Notes under the pieces: model-generated
The model's database searches: none
What the model saw: only the letters and a program-made list of their open reading frames with translations
What the model was told of the DNA's origin: nothing
Position numbers and translations under genes: made by a program
DNA from: Microbacterium sp. Bi121
GTDB lineage: Bacteria; Actinomycetota; Actinomycetes; Actinomycetales; Microbacteriaceae
Reading direction: 5' to 3'
DNA: 64,000 bases
NCBI RefSeq assembly: GCF_918698005.1
Contig: NZ_CAKKLJ010000005.1
Span: 1-64,000 of the forward strand
Part shown: positions 1 through 10,114 of the stretch, one piece after another
Numbering within the stretch: the stretch's first letter is position 1
Layout of the letters: every line of letters begins with the position of its first letter

Positions 1-1
1 G

Positions 2-619
2 GTGCGGCGTGAACACCGCCCAGACGGGCGTACCCGCACGGCGGCGGCGCAGGCAGGACCGGCCCGACTGGCGCCCCAGCACTCGCACCGGCGTCCGCTG
101 ATCCTCGCCGGGTCGCTCGTGGCCGTCATCCTCGCCGTGGGACTGTTGTGGCCACAGGGCGACGATGCCGATCCTGCGGAGGCCGCCCAGCTGACCGCTC
201 CAGCCTCGGAGACGGATGGCCTCGAGACCAAGGGCGATGCCGACGCAGCGGAAGGTCCGGAGGAGAAGCCTGTCGAGAGTCCAGCGCCGGCCGAGACCAC
301 CCCGCCCGCTGAAGACGGCCTGTCGGCTGTACCGGCCCTTCTAGACAGGATCGCCGAATGCACAGAAGCGGCGGCCCCCGACTGCCCCGCGGCTCTCGTG
401 GACGGACTCGTCGCACCCGACAGCGGCCTGGCGACGCGTGGAGCTCAGGCGAGCGTGGCAACGCTCGTCGACGACTACGGAGATGTCGCCGTGATCAAGC
501 TCGTCTCAGCCGATGACGATTCCGGCGAGAGCTCGACCGCGCAGATGCTCGTGCTCGAGCGCAGGGAAGAGAAATGGCTGGTGCGCGACGTCTACGACGT
601 CGCGCACCAGCCGGATTGA
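2..619 (+). CDS. membrane-anchored protein of unknown function, probably 3' part of a longer gene
   Basis: The open frame runs in from the window edge, so the GTG at base 2 need not be the true start. About 30 basic, Arg-rich residues are followed by one hydrophobic segment (about residues 32-50) and a long Glu/Pro/Ala-rich linker. A folded C-terminal region of about 100 residues follows, containing two Cys (IAECTEAAAPDCP). This is the layout of a single-pass protein with an outside domain. It could be the extracellular end of a larger signalling or regulatory protein, but no catalytic motif is visible and I do not recognise the family. It converges on sucB with 13 bases between the stop codons. 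Confidence 0.6.
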   Translation: MRREHRPDGRTRTAAAQAGPARLAPQHSHRRPLILAGSLVAVILAVGLLWPQGDDADPAEAAQLTAPASETDGLETKGDADAAEGPEEKPVESPAPAETTPPAEDGLSAVPALLDRIAECTEAAAPDCPAALVDGLVAPDSGLATRGAQASVATLVDDYGDVAVIKLVSADDDSGESSTAQMLVLERREEKWLVRDVYDVAHQPD

Positions 620-632
620 GCGGTGTCTGAAC

Positions 633-2378
633 TCAGGCGCCCAGGTTGCCGGCGAAGTTCGCCGCTTCGAGGCGGGCCTTGACCGCGCCGAGGAAGCGCG
701 CGGCGTCCGCGCCGTCCACGATGCGGTGGTCGTACGAGATCGCCAGGTAGACGTACGAACGGATGGCGATGGCATCCACACCATCGACGGTCACGACGCC
801 GGGGCGCTTGAAGACCGTACCGGTGCCGAGGATCGCCGACTGCGGCAGGAACACCAGCGGGGTGTCGAACAGGGCACCGCGCGAGCCCGTGTTCGTCACG
901 GTGAACGTGCCACCGGCGAGCTCGTCGGGCTTCAGCTTGTTGTCGCGCGTGCGGGCGGCGAGGTCCGCGATCTCGTGAGCGAGCTGAGCGAGGTTCTTCG
1001 TCGCCGCGTCGCGGACGACAGGGGTCAGGAGTCCGCGCTCGGTGTCGACGGCGATCGAGATGTTCTCAGTCGCCGGGTAGACGATGTTCTCGCCGTCGAC
1101 TGTCGCGTTGATGACCGGGAACGCCTGCAGCGCCTCGGCGGCGGCCAGGGTGAAGAACGGCAGGAAGGAAAGCTTGTCGCCGGTCTTCTTCTGGAAATCG
1201 TCCTTGACGCTGTTGCGGTAGTTCGCCAGAGCGGTGACATCGACCTCGACGAACGTGGTCAGCTGCGCCGTCTGCTGCATCGAGGCGACTGCGCGCTCAG
1301 CGACGACCTTGCGCAGACGCGACATCTTCTGCGTGGTGCCGCGCAGCGGCGAGATCTCGAGCGGAGCCGGGGCCGGAGCAGCCGCGGCTGCAGCCGGGGC
1401 CGCGCCCTTCGACTCGGCGGCCTTGAGCACGTCCTCCTTGCGGATGCGCCCGCCGACACCGGATCCGGTGACCGTCGACAGATCGACACCCTGCTGCGAG
1501 GCGAGGCGACGCACGAGCGGGGTCACGTAGAGCGAACCCTTGTCGTCGCCGGCCTTGTCCTCGGCGGTCGGCTCGGCTGCGGGGGCAGTCTGTGCCGGAG
1601 CGGCCTGTGCTGGAGCGGCCTGCGGGGCCGGAGCGGCCGGTGCCGGAGCCTCGGCAGCCGGAGCCTCAGCGGCCGGTGCCGGCTCAGCGGCCGGTGCCGG
1701 TGCCTCGGCGGCAGGCGCTGCGGGAGCCGCACCGGAGCCGACGCGAGCCAGGACGCCGCCGACCTCGACGGTCTCGTCTTCGCCCGCGACGATCTCCTGA
1801 AGGATGCCGGCGACCGGCGAAGGGATCTCGGTGTCGACCTTGTCGGTCGAGATCTCGAGCAGCGGCTCGTCGACGGCGACCTCGTCGCCGACCTGCTTCA
1901 GCCAGCGGGTGACGGTGCCCTCTGTGACGCTCTCGCCGAGTTCGGGGAGACGGATGTCGGTGGCGTTGCCGGCGGCAGCGGCGGGTGCCGCCTCAGCAGC
2001 GGGTGCTTCTGCGGTCGGTGCGGGCTCGGCCGGTGCCTCCTGCGCGCGGGCGGCCTCCTCAGCGGGGGCGGCCTCAGCAGGGGCCTCGGCGGGGGCGGAG
2101 TCCGCGGCCGCTGGGGCATCCGATGCCTGCGCTGCGCCGCTGCCGTCGCCGATGCGCGCGAGCAGCGCACCGACCTCGACGGTCTCGTCCTCGGCGACGA
2201 GGATCTCCTCGATGACGCCGCTGACCGGCGAGGGGATCTCGGTGTCGACCTTGTCGGTCGAGATCTCGAGCAGGCCTTCATCCGCCTGAACGGTGTCTCC
2301 GACCTGCTTCAGCCAGCGGGTGACCGTACCCTCTGTGACGCTCTCACCGAGAGCGGGGAGGACCACGGATGTGCTCAT
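633..2378 (-). CDS. sucB: 2-oxoglutarate dehydrogenase complex E2, dihydrolipoamide succinyltransferase
   Basis: E2 core of a 2-oxo-acid dehydrogenase complex: it carries acyl groups on lipoyl-lysine and passes them to CoA. The 581 residues hold two lipoyl domains (about 1-78 and 140-215), each with the motif STDKVDTEIPSP (first lipoyl Lys is K43). Ala/Pro/Glu-rich linkers, a peripheral-subunit-binding domain (about 285-325, LVRRLASQQGVDL) and the catalytic domain with SYDHRIVDG near the C-terminus follow. The start is set by AAGGAG 8 bases before ATG. It lies 65 bases after lpd on the same strand, so E2 and E3 are probably co-expressed. Actinobacterial E2 proteins of this type are annotated SucB, but the family also serves pyruvate dehydrogenase, so the exact substrate is inferred. 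Confidence 0.93.
   Translation of the reverse strand: MSTSVVLPALGESVTEGTVTRWLKQVGDTVQADEGLLEISTDKVDTEIPSPVSGVIEEILVAEDETVEVGALLARIGDGSGAAQASDAPAAADSAPAEAPAEAAPAEEAARAQEAPAEPAPTAEAPAAEAAPAAAAGNATDIRLPELGESVTEGTVTRWLKQVGDEVAVDEPLLEISTDKVDTEIPSPVAGILQEIVAGEDETVEVGGVLARVGSGAAPAAPAAEAPAPAAEPAPAAEAPAAEAPAPAAPAPQAAPAQAAPAQTAPAAEPTAEDKAGDDKGSLYVTPLVRRLASQQGVDLSTVTGSGVGGRIRKEDVLKAAESKGAAPAAAAAAPAPAPLEISPLRGTTQKMSRLRKVVAERAVASMQQTAQLTTFVEVDVTALANYRNSVKDDFQKKTGDKLSFLPFFTLAAAEALQAFPVINATVDGENIVYPATENISIAVDTERGLLTPVVRDAATKNLAQLAHEIADLAARTRDNKLKPDELAGGTFTVTNTGSRGALFDTPLVFLPQSAILGTGTVFKRPGVVTVDGVDAIAIRSYVYLAISYDHRIVDGADAARFLGAVKARLEAANFAGNLGA
1811..2273. repeat. near-identical direct repeats encoding the two lipoyl-lysine hairpins of sucB
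   Basis: Two stretches of about 50 bases (1811-1862 and 2222-2273) are nearly identical at DNA level and code for the STDKVDTEIPSP hairpin of each lipoyl domain. They reflect duplication or ongoing homogenisation of the lipoyl domains. Recombination between them would delete or duplicate one domain in frame. Confidence 0.8.
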
Positions 2379-2443
2379 GACGGAGTCTCCTTCAAGAATG
2401 TTTATGACGTATTCAGCTTAGTGACCCTGACACCGGTTGGTGT

Positions 2444-3817
2444 TCAGAGGGCGTGCAATGGTTTTCCGGCGAGTGCGAGGAATGCCTCGCCGAGAGCCTC
2501 GCTCTGCGTCGGATGCGCGTGGATGAGCGGGGCGATGTCCTCAGGGTGAGCTTCCCACGCCACCGCGAGCTGCCCCTCGGTGATGAGCTCGCCGACACGA
2601 TCTCCGAGCAGGTGCACACCGAGGACGGGACCGTCTTTCAGGCGGACGACCTTGACCAGACCCGTCGTGCCGATGATCTCGCTCTTGCCGTTGCCCGCGA
2701 GGTTGTACTCGTACGCGACGACAGCCTCTGCGCCGTGCTCGCTCACGGCCGCCTCCTCCGAGACGCCGACGGACGCGACCTCTGGGTTGCAGTACGTGAT
2801 CTTCGGGATCTGCGATTCGGGGATCGGCGCGGGGGAGAGTCCGGCGATCCGCTCGGCCACGGCGATGCCCTGCAGGAATCCGCGGTGAGCGAGTTGGAGC
2901 CCAGGGACGATGTCGCCCACGGCCCAGAGACCGGGGACGCCGGTGCGCAGCTCGTCGTCGACGGTGACGAAGCCGCGATCGAGCGTGACCCCGGCTTCCT
3001 CGAAGCCGAGGTCGGCCGTCGCGGGGCCCCGGCCGACGGCCACCAGCAGGTAGTCGCCGGTGAACGTCTTGCCGTCCTCGAGCGTCACGGTGACGCTCGC
3101 GTCATCCTGCGTCGCGGTCTGGAAGCGGGTTCCGAGCGAGTACTGGATGCCGCGACGGCGGAACGCGCGTTCGAGTCCCTTGCTCAGCGCGATGTCCTCG
3201 TTGGGCACCAGGTGCGGCAGCGCCTCGATGATCGTGACCTCTGCGCCGAACGAGCGCCACACGCTGGCGAACTCCACGCCGATGACGCCGCCGCCGAGCA
3301 CGAGAACGCGCTCTGGTACCTCGTCGAGCGCGAGCGCCTGCTCACTGGTGAGAATGCGTCCCCCGACGTCGAGACCGGGCAGTGAGCGGCTGTACGAGCC
3401 CGTCGCGAGAACGACATCAGCGCCGGCGTAGACATCGTCGCCGACGGACACCGTGCGGTCGGCGTTCAATCGACCGGTACCGGCGACCGTCGTGATCCCG
3501 CGGGCCTTGATCAGACCCTCGAGACCCTTGAACTTCTTCGCGACGATGTTCTCGCGGTACGTCCGGACCCCGGCGGCATCCACGCCGTCGAATGTCGCGC
3601 CGATGCCTACGGACGCGGCATCACGTACGTGATCGGCGACCTCGGCTGCATGCAGGAGTGCCTTGGTCGGGATGCACCCTCGGTGCAGGCACGTGCCCCC
3701 GACCTTGTCCTTCTCGATCAGGGCGACGCTCTTGCCGAGTTCGGCGGCTCGAAGAGCTGCGGCGTACCCGCCGCTGCCTCCGCCGAGAACGACGATGTCG
3801 AAGGTGTGCGTGGTCAT
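2444..3817 (-). CDS. lpdA: dihydrolipoyl dehydrogenase (E3)
   Basis: Flavoprotein that re-oxidises dihydrolipoamide with NAD+ for the 2-oxo-acid dehydrogenase complexes. The 457 residues show the N-terminal FAD fold (VVLGGGSGGYAAALRA), the redox disulfide GGTCLHRGCIPTK, an NAD-binding GGGVIGVEFASVW and the C-terminal acid-base pair in HAHPTQSEALGEAF. Length is normal for the family. The start ATG overlaps the pepA stop by 4 bases (ATGA) and is preceded by AAGGAGGC, so translation is coupled to pepA. sucB follows downstream. Confidence 0.95.
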   Translation of the reverse strand: MTTHTFDIVVLGGGSGGYAAALRAAELGKSVALIEKDKVGGTCLHRGCIPTKALLHAAEVADHVRDAASVGIGATFDGVDAAGVRTYRENIVAKKFKGLEGLIKARGITTVAGTGRLNADRTVSVGDDVYAGADVVLATGSYSRSLPGLDVGGRILTSEQALALDEVPERVLVLGGGVIGVEFASVWRSFGAEVTIIEALPHLVPNEDIALSKGLERAFRRRGIQYSLGTRFQTATQDDASVTVTLEDGKTFTGDYLLVAVGRGPATADLGFEEAGVTLDRGFVTVDDELRTGVPGLWAVGDIVPGLQLAHRGFLQGIAVAERIAGLSPAPIPESQIPKITYCNPEVASVGVSEEAAVSEHGAEAVVAYEYNLAGNGKSEIIGTTGLVKVVRLKDGPVLGVHLLGDRVGELITEGQLAVAWEAHPEDIAPLIHAHPTQSEALGEAFLALAGKPLHAL

Positions 3818-5292
3818 CGAGCCTCCTTGGCGCGTGCTTCAGCGAACGCGACGAGTGAGCGGACGGTCGCGCCGGTAGCGCCCTTGTCCGTGAATCCGTA
3901 CGGGGAACCGCCGTTCTCGGACGAGCCGGCGATGTCCAGGTGCACCCAGGGGATGCGAGGCGCGTCGTCCGCGTCGCCGTCGCGTCCGACGAAACGCTGC
4001 AGGAAGAGCCCCGCGAACATCGATCCGCCCGCACGGTCGCCCATGTTGGCGTTGATCATGTCGGCTATCGGGGAGTCGAGCGAGTCCTCCATGTACTCCG
4101 GCAGGGGGAGCGCCCAGGCGAGCTCATCCGCAGACTCGGCCGCAGTCAGGTACTCGGCCACCGCGTCGTCGTCGCCCATCACTCCGGTGTGGCGGTGGCC
4201 GAGGGCGACGAGGATCGCGCCGGTGAGAGTGGCGACGTCGAAGATCACGTCGGGCTTCTCTCGGCTGGCGGCGACGAGGCCGTCGGCTAGGACGAGTCGT
4301 CCCTCGGCATCCGTGTTGAGCACCTCGACGGTCTGGCCGTCCAGCATCCGGAGCACGTCGCCGGGGCGGATCGCGCTGCCCGAGGGCATGTTGTCGGTGA
4401 TGCACATCCACGCCGTGACGCGGACGGGGAGTCGCAGCTGCGCGATCGCACGGAGGGTCGCGAGGACGGTCGCGGATCCGGCCATGTCGAACTTCATGCC
4501 CACCATGGATGCCGCCGGCTTGAGCGACAGGCCGCCGGTGTCGAAGGTGATTCCCTTGCCGACCAGCGCGATGTGGGCCGCGGCGTCTGCGGGGGCGTAG
4601 TCGAGGTGGACGACGCGCGGCGGACGGTCGGAGCCCTGCGCGACGCCGAGCACGCCGCCGAAGCCCTGTTCGGCCAGTGCTTCTTCGTCGAGCACCTCGA
4701 CGGCGACGTCGAGATCGGCGACGGCATCCACGGCGCTCTGCGCCAGGTCTGCCGGGCTCTGCCACTCGGCGGGCACCGAGACGAGGTCCTTGATCAGGGC
4801 GAGGGCTTCGCCGAGGACCCTGGCGCGCTCGATATCAGTATCGCTGACGGTCGTGCCGTGGATCGTGACCGCATCGGCACGACTCTTACCGGGCTTGGCG
4901 CGGTATCCCTCGAAGCGGTAGCCGCCGTACGCGGCACCCTCTGCGGCAGCGGCGGCGTGCTCCTCCAGCGGACCGGCTGCGGCCAATGCCACGTTCGCGA
5001 AGCCCGTCAGGGAGCGGAGGGCGACGCCAGCTGCGTCACGCACTGCAGCGGCGTCAGCTGCCTTGCCAGCACCGACGACGGCGAACGGCAGATCGGTCAC
5101 GCCGGGGGCGTGCACGCGGGCGAACGACGACGTGCCGCCGGTGAAGCCGACCGCGGTGAGCACGTCCTTGAGGCCGGAGTACGCGTCCAATGCATCGGGG
5201 AACGCCTCGAGATCCGGGACGACGAGCACTGCGGCGTCGGCAGCGCTCCCGGGGAATGGATTATCGGTGTGCGAGAGCGCAGGAAGCGTCAT
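3814..5292 (-). CDS. pepA: leucyl aminopeptidase (M17 family)
   Basis: Two-metal cytosolic aminopeptidase that releases N-terminal residues during peptide turnover. The 492-residue protein has a variable N-terminal domain and a C-terminal catalytic domain with the metal and active-site Lys segment GKGITFDTGGLSLKP, the MKFDMAG segment and the M17 signature NTDAEGRLVLADGL. The ATG start has a TAGGAT hexamer exactly 6 bases upstream, indicating a leaderless mRNA. It is first in a pepA-lpd-sucB operon and divergent from the PAC2 gene. Linkage of pepA to lpd/sucB is common in actinobacteria. Confidence 0.95.
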   Translation of the reverse strand: MTLPALSHTDNPFPGSAADAAVLVVPDLEAFPDALDAYSGLKDVLTAVGFTGGTSSFARVHAPGVTDLPFAVVGAGKAADAAAVRDAAGVALRSLTGFANVALAAAGPLEEHAAAAAEGAAYGGYRFEGYRAKPGKSRADAVTIHGTTVSDTDIERARVLGEALALIKDLVSVPAEWQSPADLAQSAVDAVADLDVAVEVLDEEALAEQGFGGVLGVAQGSDRPPRVVHLDYAPADAAAHIALVGKGITFDTGGLSLKPAASMVGMKFDMAGSATVLATLRAIAQLRLPVRVTAWMCITDNMPSGSAIRPGDVLRMLDGQTVEVLNTDAEGRLVLADGLVAASREKPDVIFDVATLTGAILVALGHRHTGVMGDDDAVAEYLTAAESADELAWALPLPEYMEDSLDSPIADMINANMGDRAGGSMFAGLFLQRFVGRDGDADDAPRIPWVHLDIAGSSENGGSPYGFTDKGATGATVRSLVAFAEARAKEAR

Positions 5293-5298
5293 GGTTCC

Positions 5299-5304
5299 AT
5301 CCTA
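5299..5304 (-). promoter_or_regulatory. -10 element of leaderless pepA promoter
   Basis: On the minus strand TAGGAT ends 6 bases before the pepA ATG. A transcript starting about 7 bases after a -10 box begins at the start codon, and no ribosome binding site is present. Confidence 0.55.
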
Positions 5305-5382
5305 GGCACCGACCGCCCCGCGAGCCCCAGCCGTGTTCGCTGTGAGCAACACCGAGTCGCGCCCCGGGTCCGCTCCGACTCG

Positions 5383-5388
5383 TAGCAT
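5383..5388 (+). promoter_or_regulatory. -10 element of leaderless PAC2-gene promoter
   Basis: TAGCAT ends 6 bases before the ATG at 5395, with no ribosome binding site between. It matches the leaderless layout of other genes in this window. Confidence 0.5.
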
Positions 5389-5394
5389 GGACAC

Positions 5395-6339
5395 ATGCCC
5401 GTCTCCGGAGAGCTGTACGAACGCGTCGTGAGCGCACCCGCCGTCCCGCCAGGGCTGCCGCTCGTCATTCTGCTGACCGGGTTCACGGATGCGGGCAGCG
5501 CGGTCTCAGGACTCATCGATCACCTCCGCGACGTGGCCGACCCGCAGCCCATCGCGGTCTACGACAACGACGTGCTGCTCGATTACCGCGCACGCCGCCC
5601 GCTCTTCGTCTTCGAGCAGGACCACCTGACCGAGTTCCGCCCCGCCCGACTCGAGCTGTCGATCGCGCATGACGCGCTGGGACAGCAGTTCCTCCTCCTC
5701 TCCGGCTACGAGCCCGACTTCGCCTGGAACGCCTTCGCGCAGTCCGTCCTCGACTTCGCCGACGAGTTCGCCGTCTCCGGGGTGAGCTGGGTGCATTCGA
5801 TCGCGATGCCGGTTCCGCACACCCGACCGATCAGCACGACCGTCAGCGGCAATCGCAAGGAGATCACCGCGAGCCTGTCGGTGTGGCGCCCTCGGACGCA
5901 GGTGCCCGGAACCGCAGGGCACCTGCTCGAGTACCGATTCGCCGAACGAGGCGACCGCATCGTCGGTTTCGTTCTGCTCGTTCCGCACTACCTGGCAGAG
6001 ACCGAGAACCCCGAGGCGGTGATCGCCGCGGCCGATCGCGTGATGGGTGCGACGGGTCTCGTCCTCGCGCTCGACGATCTTCGCGAGAGCCGCGACGAGT
6101 TCCTCGCCAAGGTCGAGGAGCAGGTCGCGGGCAATGATGAGCTGCGTCAGATGGTGCACACGCTCGAGAACCGTTATGACGCGTACATGGCTGGGCGCGA
6201 TCCGGAGGACACCGACCGGTTCGATGAAGGCGGCTTCGACGAGCGGGACCTCCCCAGCGCGGACGAGCTGGCGGCCGAGCTCGAGCGCTATCTCGCGACT
6301 CGTCCTCCGGGTGACGACGACAAGCGCTCGCGCTCCTGA
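5395..6339 (+). CDS. PAC2 family protein
   Basis: Member of the PAC2 (proteasome assembly chaperone 2-like) family, common in actinobacteria and usually close to sigA. The 314-residue protein opens with the family-type strand LVILLTGFTDAGSAVSGLIDHL, contains VSWVHSIAMPVPHTRP in the middle and ends in an acidic, probably disordered tail with DDDK. There is no signal peptide or membrane segment. The function in bacteria is not established; a link to protein quality control is only by analogy with the eukaryotic chaperone. It reads towards the sigma factor gene 160 bases downstream. Confidence 0.88.
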   Translation: MPVSGELYERVVSAPAVPPGLPLVILLTGFTDAGSAVSGLIDHLRDVADPQPIAVYDNDVLLDYRARRPLFVFEQDHLTEFRPARLELSIAHDALGQQFLLLSGYEPDFAWNAFAQSVLDFADEFAVSGVSWVHSIAMPVPHTRPISTTVSGNRKEITASLSVWRPRTQVPGTAGHLLEYRFAERGDRIVGFVLLVPHYLAETENPEAVIAAADRVMGATGLVLALDDLRESRDEFLAKVEEQVAGNDELRQMVHTLENRYDAYMAGRDPEDTDRFDEGGFDERDLPSADELAAELERYLATRPPGDDDKRSRS

Positions 6340-6431
6340 CGCGACTTTCGGCCGGATGCATCCGACCGTTCATTCGTGTGCGATACTGGTAATCCGACCC
6401 GTTGTCAATGGTTCGCGCTCGCGCTGCGGAC

Positions 6432-6437
6432 TTGACA
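6432..6437 (+). promoter_or_regulatory. candidate -35 element of the sigA promoter
   Basis: A perfect TTGACA lies 61 bases before the sigA start. With a 17-base spacer the -10 would be CGAAAT, which is poor, so the exact promoter is uncertain. Confidence 0.35.
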
Positions 6438-6498
6438 AGGGTCTTACTAGTGTCCGAAATGTCCCGGGGCTGCGCGCCCGCCCCGTGAAAGGCGAAAC

Positions 6499-7751
<1,253 letters not shown>

Positions 7752-7752
<1 letters not shown>

Positions 7753-8459
7753 TGCAGGCGAACGACGGCAAGGCGAATGAGGGCAAGGCGCTCGAGACGG
7801 ACGTCGACGGCACGAACTACGCCCGCATTCCGCTGAAGACCAGGGTCGTCATGCCCGAGGACGATCTGGATGCCGTGATCACCGAGTACGCGACGGATAC
7901 CGTGCAACCGGGCGACGTGCTGTTCGTGACCGAGAAGATCGTGGCGATCACGCAGGGCCGCTCGTACCGGCTCGACGAGATCAAGCCCCGCAAGCTCGCG
8001 CTCCTCCTGTCGAAGTACGTCACGCGCACGCCGTACGGCATCGGCCTCGGCATGCCCGAGACGATGGAGATGGCGCTGCGGGAGTGCGGCACACCGCGCA
8101 TCCTCTTCGCGGCCGCCGTGGCTGCCGTCACCAAGGCGTTCGGACGCAAGGGCGACTTCTACCGCATCGCCGGTGACAAGGCCAGGGCCATCGACGGCCC
8201 GACCTCCGGCACGATCCCGCCGTACAACCAGGCGGTCGTGCTCGGCCCGAAGAACCCGCGCGGCGTGGCCGCGCACGTTCAGACGCTGATCGGCGGGAAG
8301 GCCGAGGTCGCCGTCGTCGACATCAACGACCTGGGCGGCAACATCCTCGGCTCGACGCTCGACCGCGCCGGCGAGGATCGCCTCGTCCGCATCCTCAAGG
8401 ACAACCCGCTCGGGCAGGGGCATCAGTCGACCCCGATGGGCATCATCCGCGCCGTCTGA
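7752..8459 (+). CDS. coenzyme F420-0:gamma-glutamyl ligase-like (CofE family) protein
   Basis: About 235 residues resembling the F420_ligase fold: an early IPLKTRVV strand, GDVLFVTEKIVAITQGR, a central YGIGLGMPETMEMAL segment and late VVDINDLGGNILG. True CofE adds glutamates to coenzyme F420-0. No other F420 gene lies in the window, and the protein lacks the C-terminal nitroreductase-like domain of mycobacterial FbiB, so the substrate is unknown. The ATG at 7752 shares its A with the sigA stop (TGATG); a GTG three bases earlier is an alternative start. It probably forms an operon with sigA. Confidence 0.75.
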
Positions 8460-8509
8460 TGGGCTGAGGCCGCAGAGGCCGCGCTCGGACTTCACTGGGA
8501 AGGGTCTCG

Positions 8510-10090
8510 ATGGGAATCGGACGCGCCAGCGCGATGATCGCTGCCGGGACGCTCGTGTCTCGGTTGACGGGTCTACTGCGTGCAGTCGTGCTGGTCGCGG
8601 CGATCGGCTCTGTCGGCATGGCGTCTGACGCCTTCGCCGTCGCCAACCAACTTCCCAACAGCATCTACCAGGTGATCTCGGCCGGTGTCCTCACGGGCGT
8701 CATCGTGCCGCAGGTCGTCCGAGCGACCGCACACAACGACGGCGGGCACGCCTTCCTCGCCAAGCTGTTGACGCTCGGCACCATCATCGTCGGATCGATC
8801 ACATTGGTGGCGACGCTCGGCGCGCCCGTGCTGATCGACCTGTATTCCGACTTCGGGCCGGCGCAGTCGGCGCTTGCGATCCAGTTCGCATACTGGTGCG
8901 TGCCGCAACTCTTCTTCTACGGCATGTTCGCTCTGCTGGGCGAGATCCTCAACGCGCGGCGTGTATTCGGCCCGTATGCCTGGGCGCCGATCGTCAACAA
9001 TGCCGTATCCATCGCCGGTTTCGTGCTGTTCATGGTTCTGTTCGGCCAGAGTCGCAGCGGGCTCGGCGGCTGGAACACGGAGATGATCGCGTTGCTCGGC
9101 GGCACGGCCACCCTCGGCGTGATCGCGCAGATGGTCGTCCTCGTGCTCTTCTGGCGTCGGATCGGCATCCCGCTGCGGCTCGACTTCCAGTGGCGCGGCA
9201 TGGGGCTGGGTCGCATGGGCAAGCTCGCGTTCTGGACATTCCTCACGACGCTGGCCGGCCAGCTGGTCGGGCTCGTCCAGTCCAGGGTCGTCACGCCGGC
9301 ATCGGGCGAGAACGCGTCGGTCGCGGCATCCCAGTACACCTGGCTCGTGTTCATGGTCGCCTACTCCACGATCGTTCTCGCGATCGGAACGCCGTACTTC
9401 ACGAGGATCAGCGAAGAGGTCGCGGCTGAAAAGGGGGATGAGGTCCGGGAGACCGTTCGCCAGGCGATCCGCATCCTCGGCCTGCTCGTCGTCGTCGCGA
9501 TGGCGGCGATCGCCGTGGCGTCGATCCCCGCCTCCCGCATCTTCAGCAAGTCGGCAGCCGAGGCCGTCCTCATTGCGCCCCTGCTACTGGCATATCTTGT
9601 GAGTCTCCTGCCACTGGCGGTGCTGTTCGTCGTGCAACGCACCTTCTACGCCTACGGCGACGCGCGCACCCCTTTCATCTACACGCTGATACAGGCCGCT
9701 CTACTCGTCGTTCTGACCTTGGTCGTGGCAGCCACCACGCCCCTCGAGCAGCGGGCCGCGATGGTCGCCCTCGCGCAGTCGGTGGCGAGTACCGTTCAGA
9801 CCGTGATCGCCGCGATCATGCTGAAGCGCAAGTTCGGATCGTTCGGTCTCGGCGGCACGATGCTGGCGCTGGGTCGCTTCGTACTGCTGGCCGTGCCAGC
9901 TGCTGCGGCCGGCTGGGGCGTCTTCCTTCTCGTCGGCGGAGTCGACAGCTGGATGCTCTCCGGCATGTTGCAGGGAGCCCTGGGCGCTGCCCTGATCGCC
10001 GTCGTGACGGGCGTCGTCTTCGTGGCGCTGCTCGCACTGTTCCGCGTGCCGGAGCTGACGACGGCTGTACGGATGCTGCGTCGACGCTGA
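8510..10090 (+). CDS. murJ: MurJ/MviN-type lipid II flippase
   Basis: Polytopic membrane protein of 526 residues with about 14 hydrophobic segments, of the MOP exporter superfamily. The N-terminus (IAAGTLVSRLTGLLRAVVLV), ANQLPNSIYQVISAGVL and FYGMFALLGEILNARRVFGPYAWAPIVNN are typical of MurJ. Members move lipid-linked peptidoglycan precursor across the membrane. The start has GGAAGGG upstream. There is no C-terminal pseudokinase extension of the mycobacterial kind. It faces an ATP-grasp gene of the sugar-transfer type and lies near the racemase pair, an envelope context. A second MurJ elsewhere in the genome cannot be excluded, so this may be a paralogue. Confidence 0.88.
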   Translation: MGIGRASAMIAAGTLVSRLTGLLRAVVLVAAIGSVGMASDAFAVANQLPNSIYQVISAGVLTGVIVPQVVRATAHNDGGHAFLAKLLTLGTIIVGSITLVATLGAPVLIDLYSDFGPAQSALAIQFAYWCVPQLFFYGMFALLGEILNARRVFGPYAWAPIVNNAVSIAGFVLFMVLFGQSRSGLGGWNTEMIALLGGTATLGVIAQMVVLVLFWRRIGIPLRLDFQWRGMGLGRMGKLAFWTFLTTLAGQLVGLVQSRVVTPASGENASVAASQYTWLVFMVAYSTIVLAIGTPYFTRISEEVAAEKGDEVRETVRQAIRILGLLVVVAMAAIAVASIPASRIFSKSAAEAVLIAPLLLAYLVSLLPLAVLFVVQRTFYAYGDARTPFIYTLIQAALLVVLTLVVAATTPLEQRAAMVALAQSVASTVQTVIAAIMLKRKFGSFGLGGTMLALGRFVLLAVPAAAAGWGVFLLVGGVDSWMLSGMLQGALGAALIAVVTGVVFVALLALFRVPELTTAVRMLRRR

Positions 10091-10114
10091 GGACGGCGTC
10101 GGCGAGCGCGGGGC

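Noticed and set aside
2426..2446. Hairpin between lpd and sucB as a terminator
   Set aside because: The stem is about 5 bp with a bulge, and the genes are very likely co-transcribed.
513..2549. 678-codon plus-strand frame
   Set aside because: It is the shadow of sucB on the other strand, with no ribosome binding site and Arg/Gly-rich composition. The same holds for the long frames opposite lpd (2453), parE (13328), parC (16220), acn (23167), fadB (29297), dxs (26492), xfp (44412), thrS (47015), secD (59523) and rel (62257).
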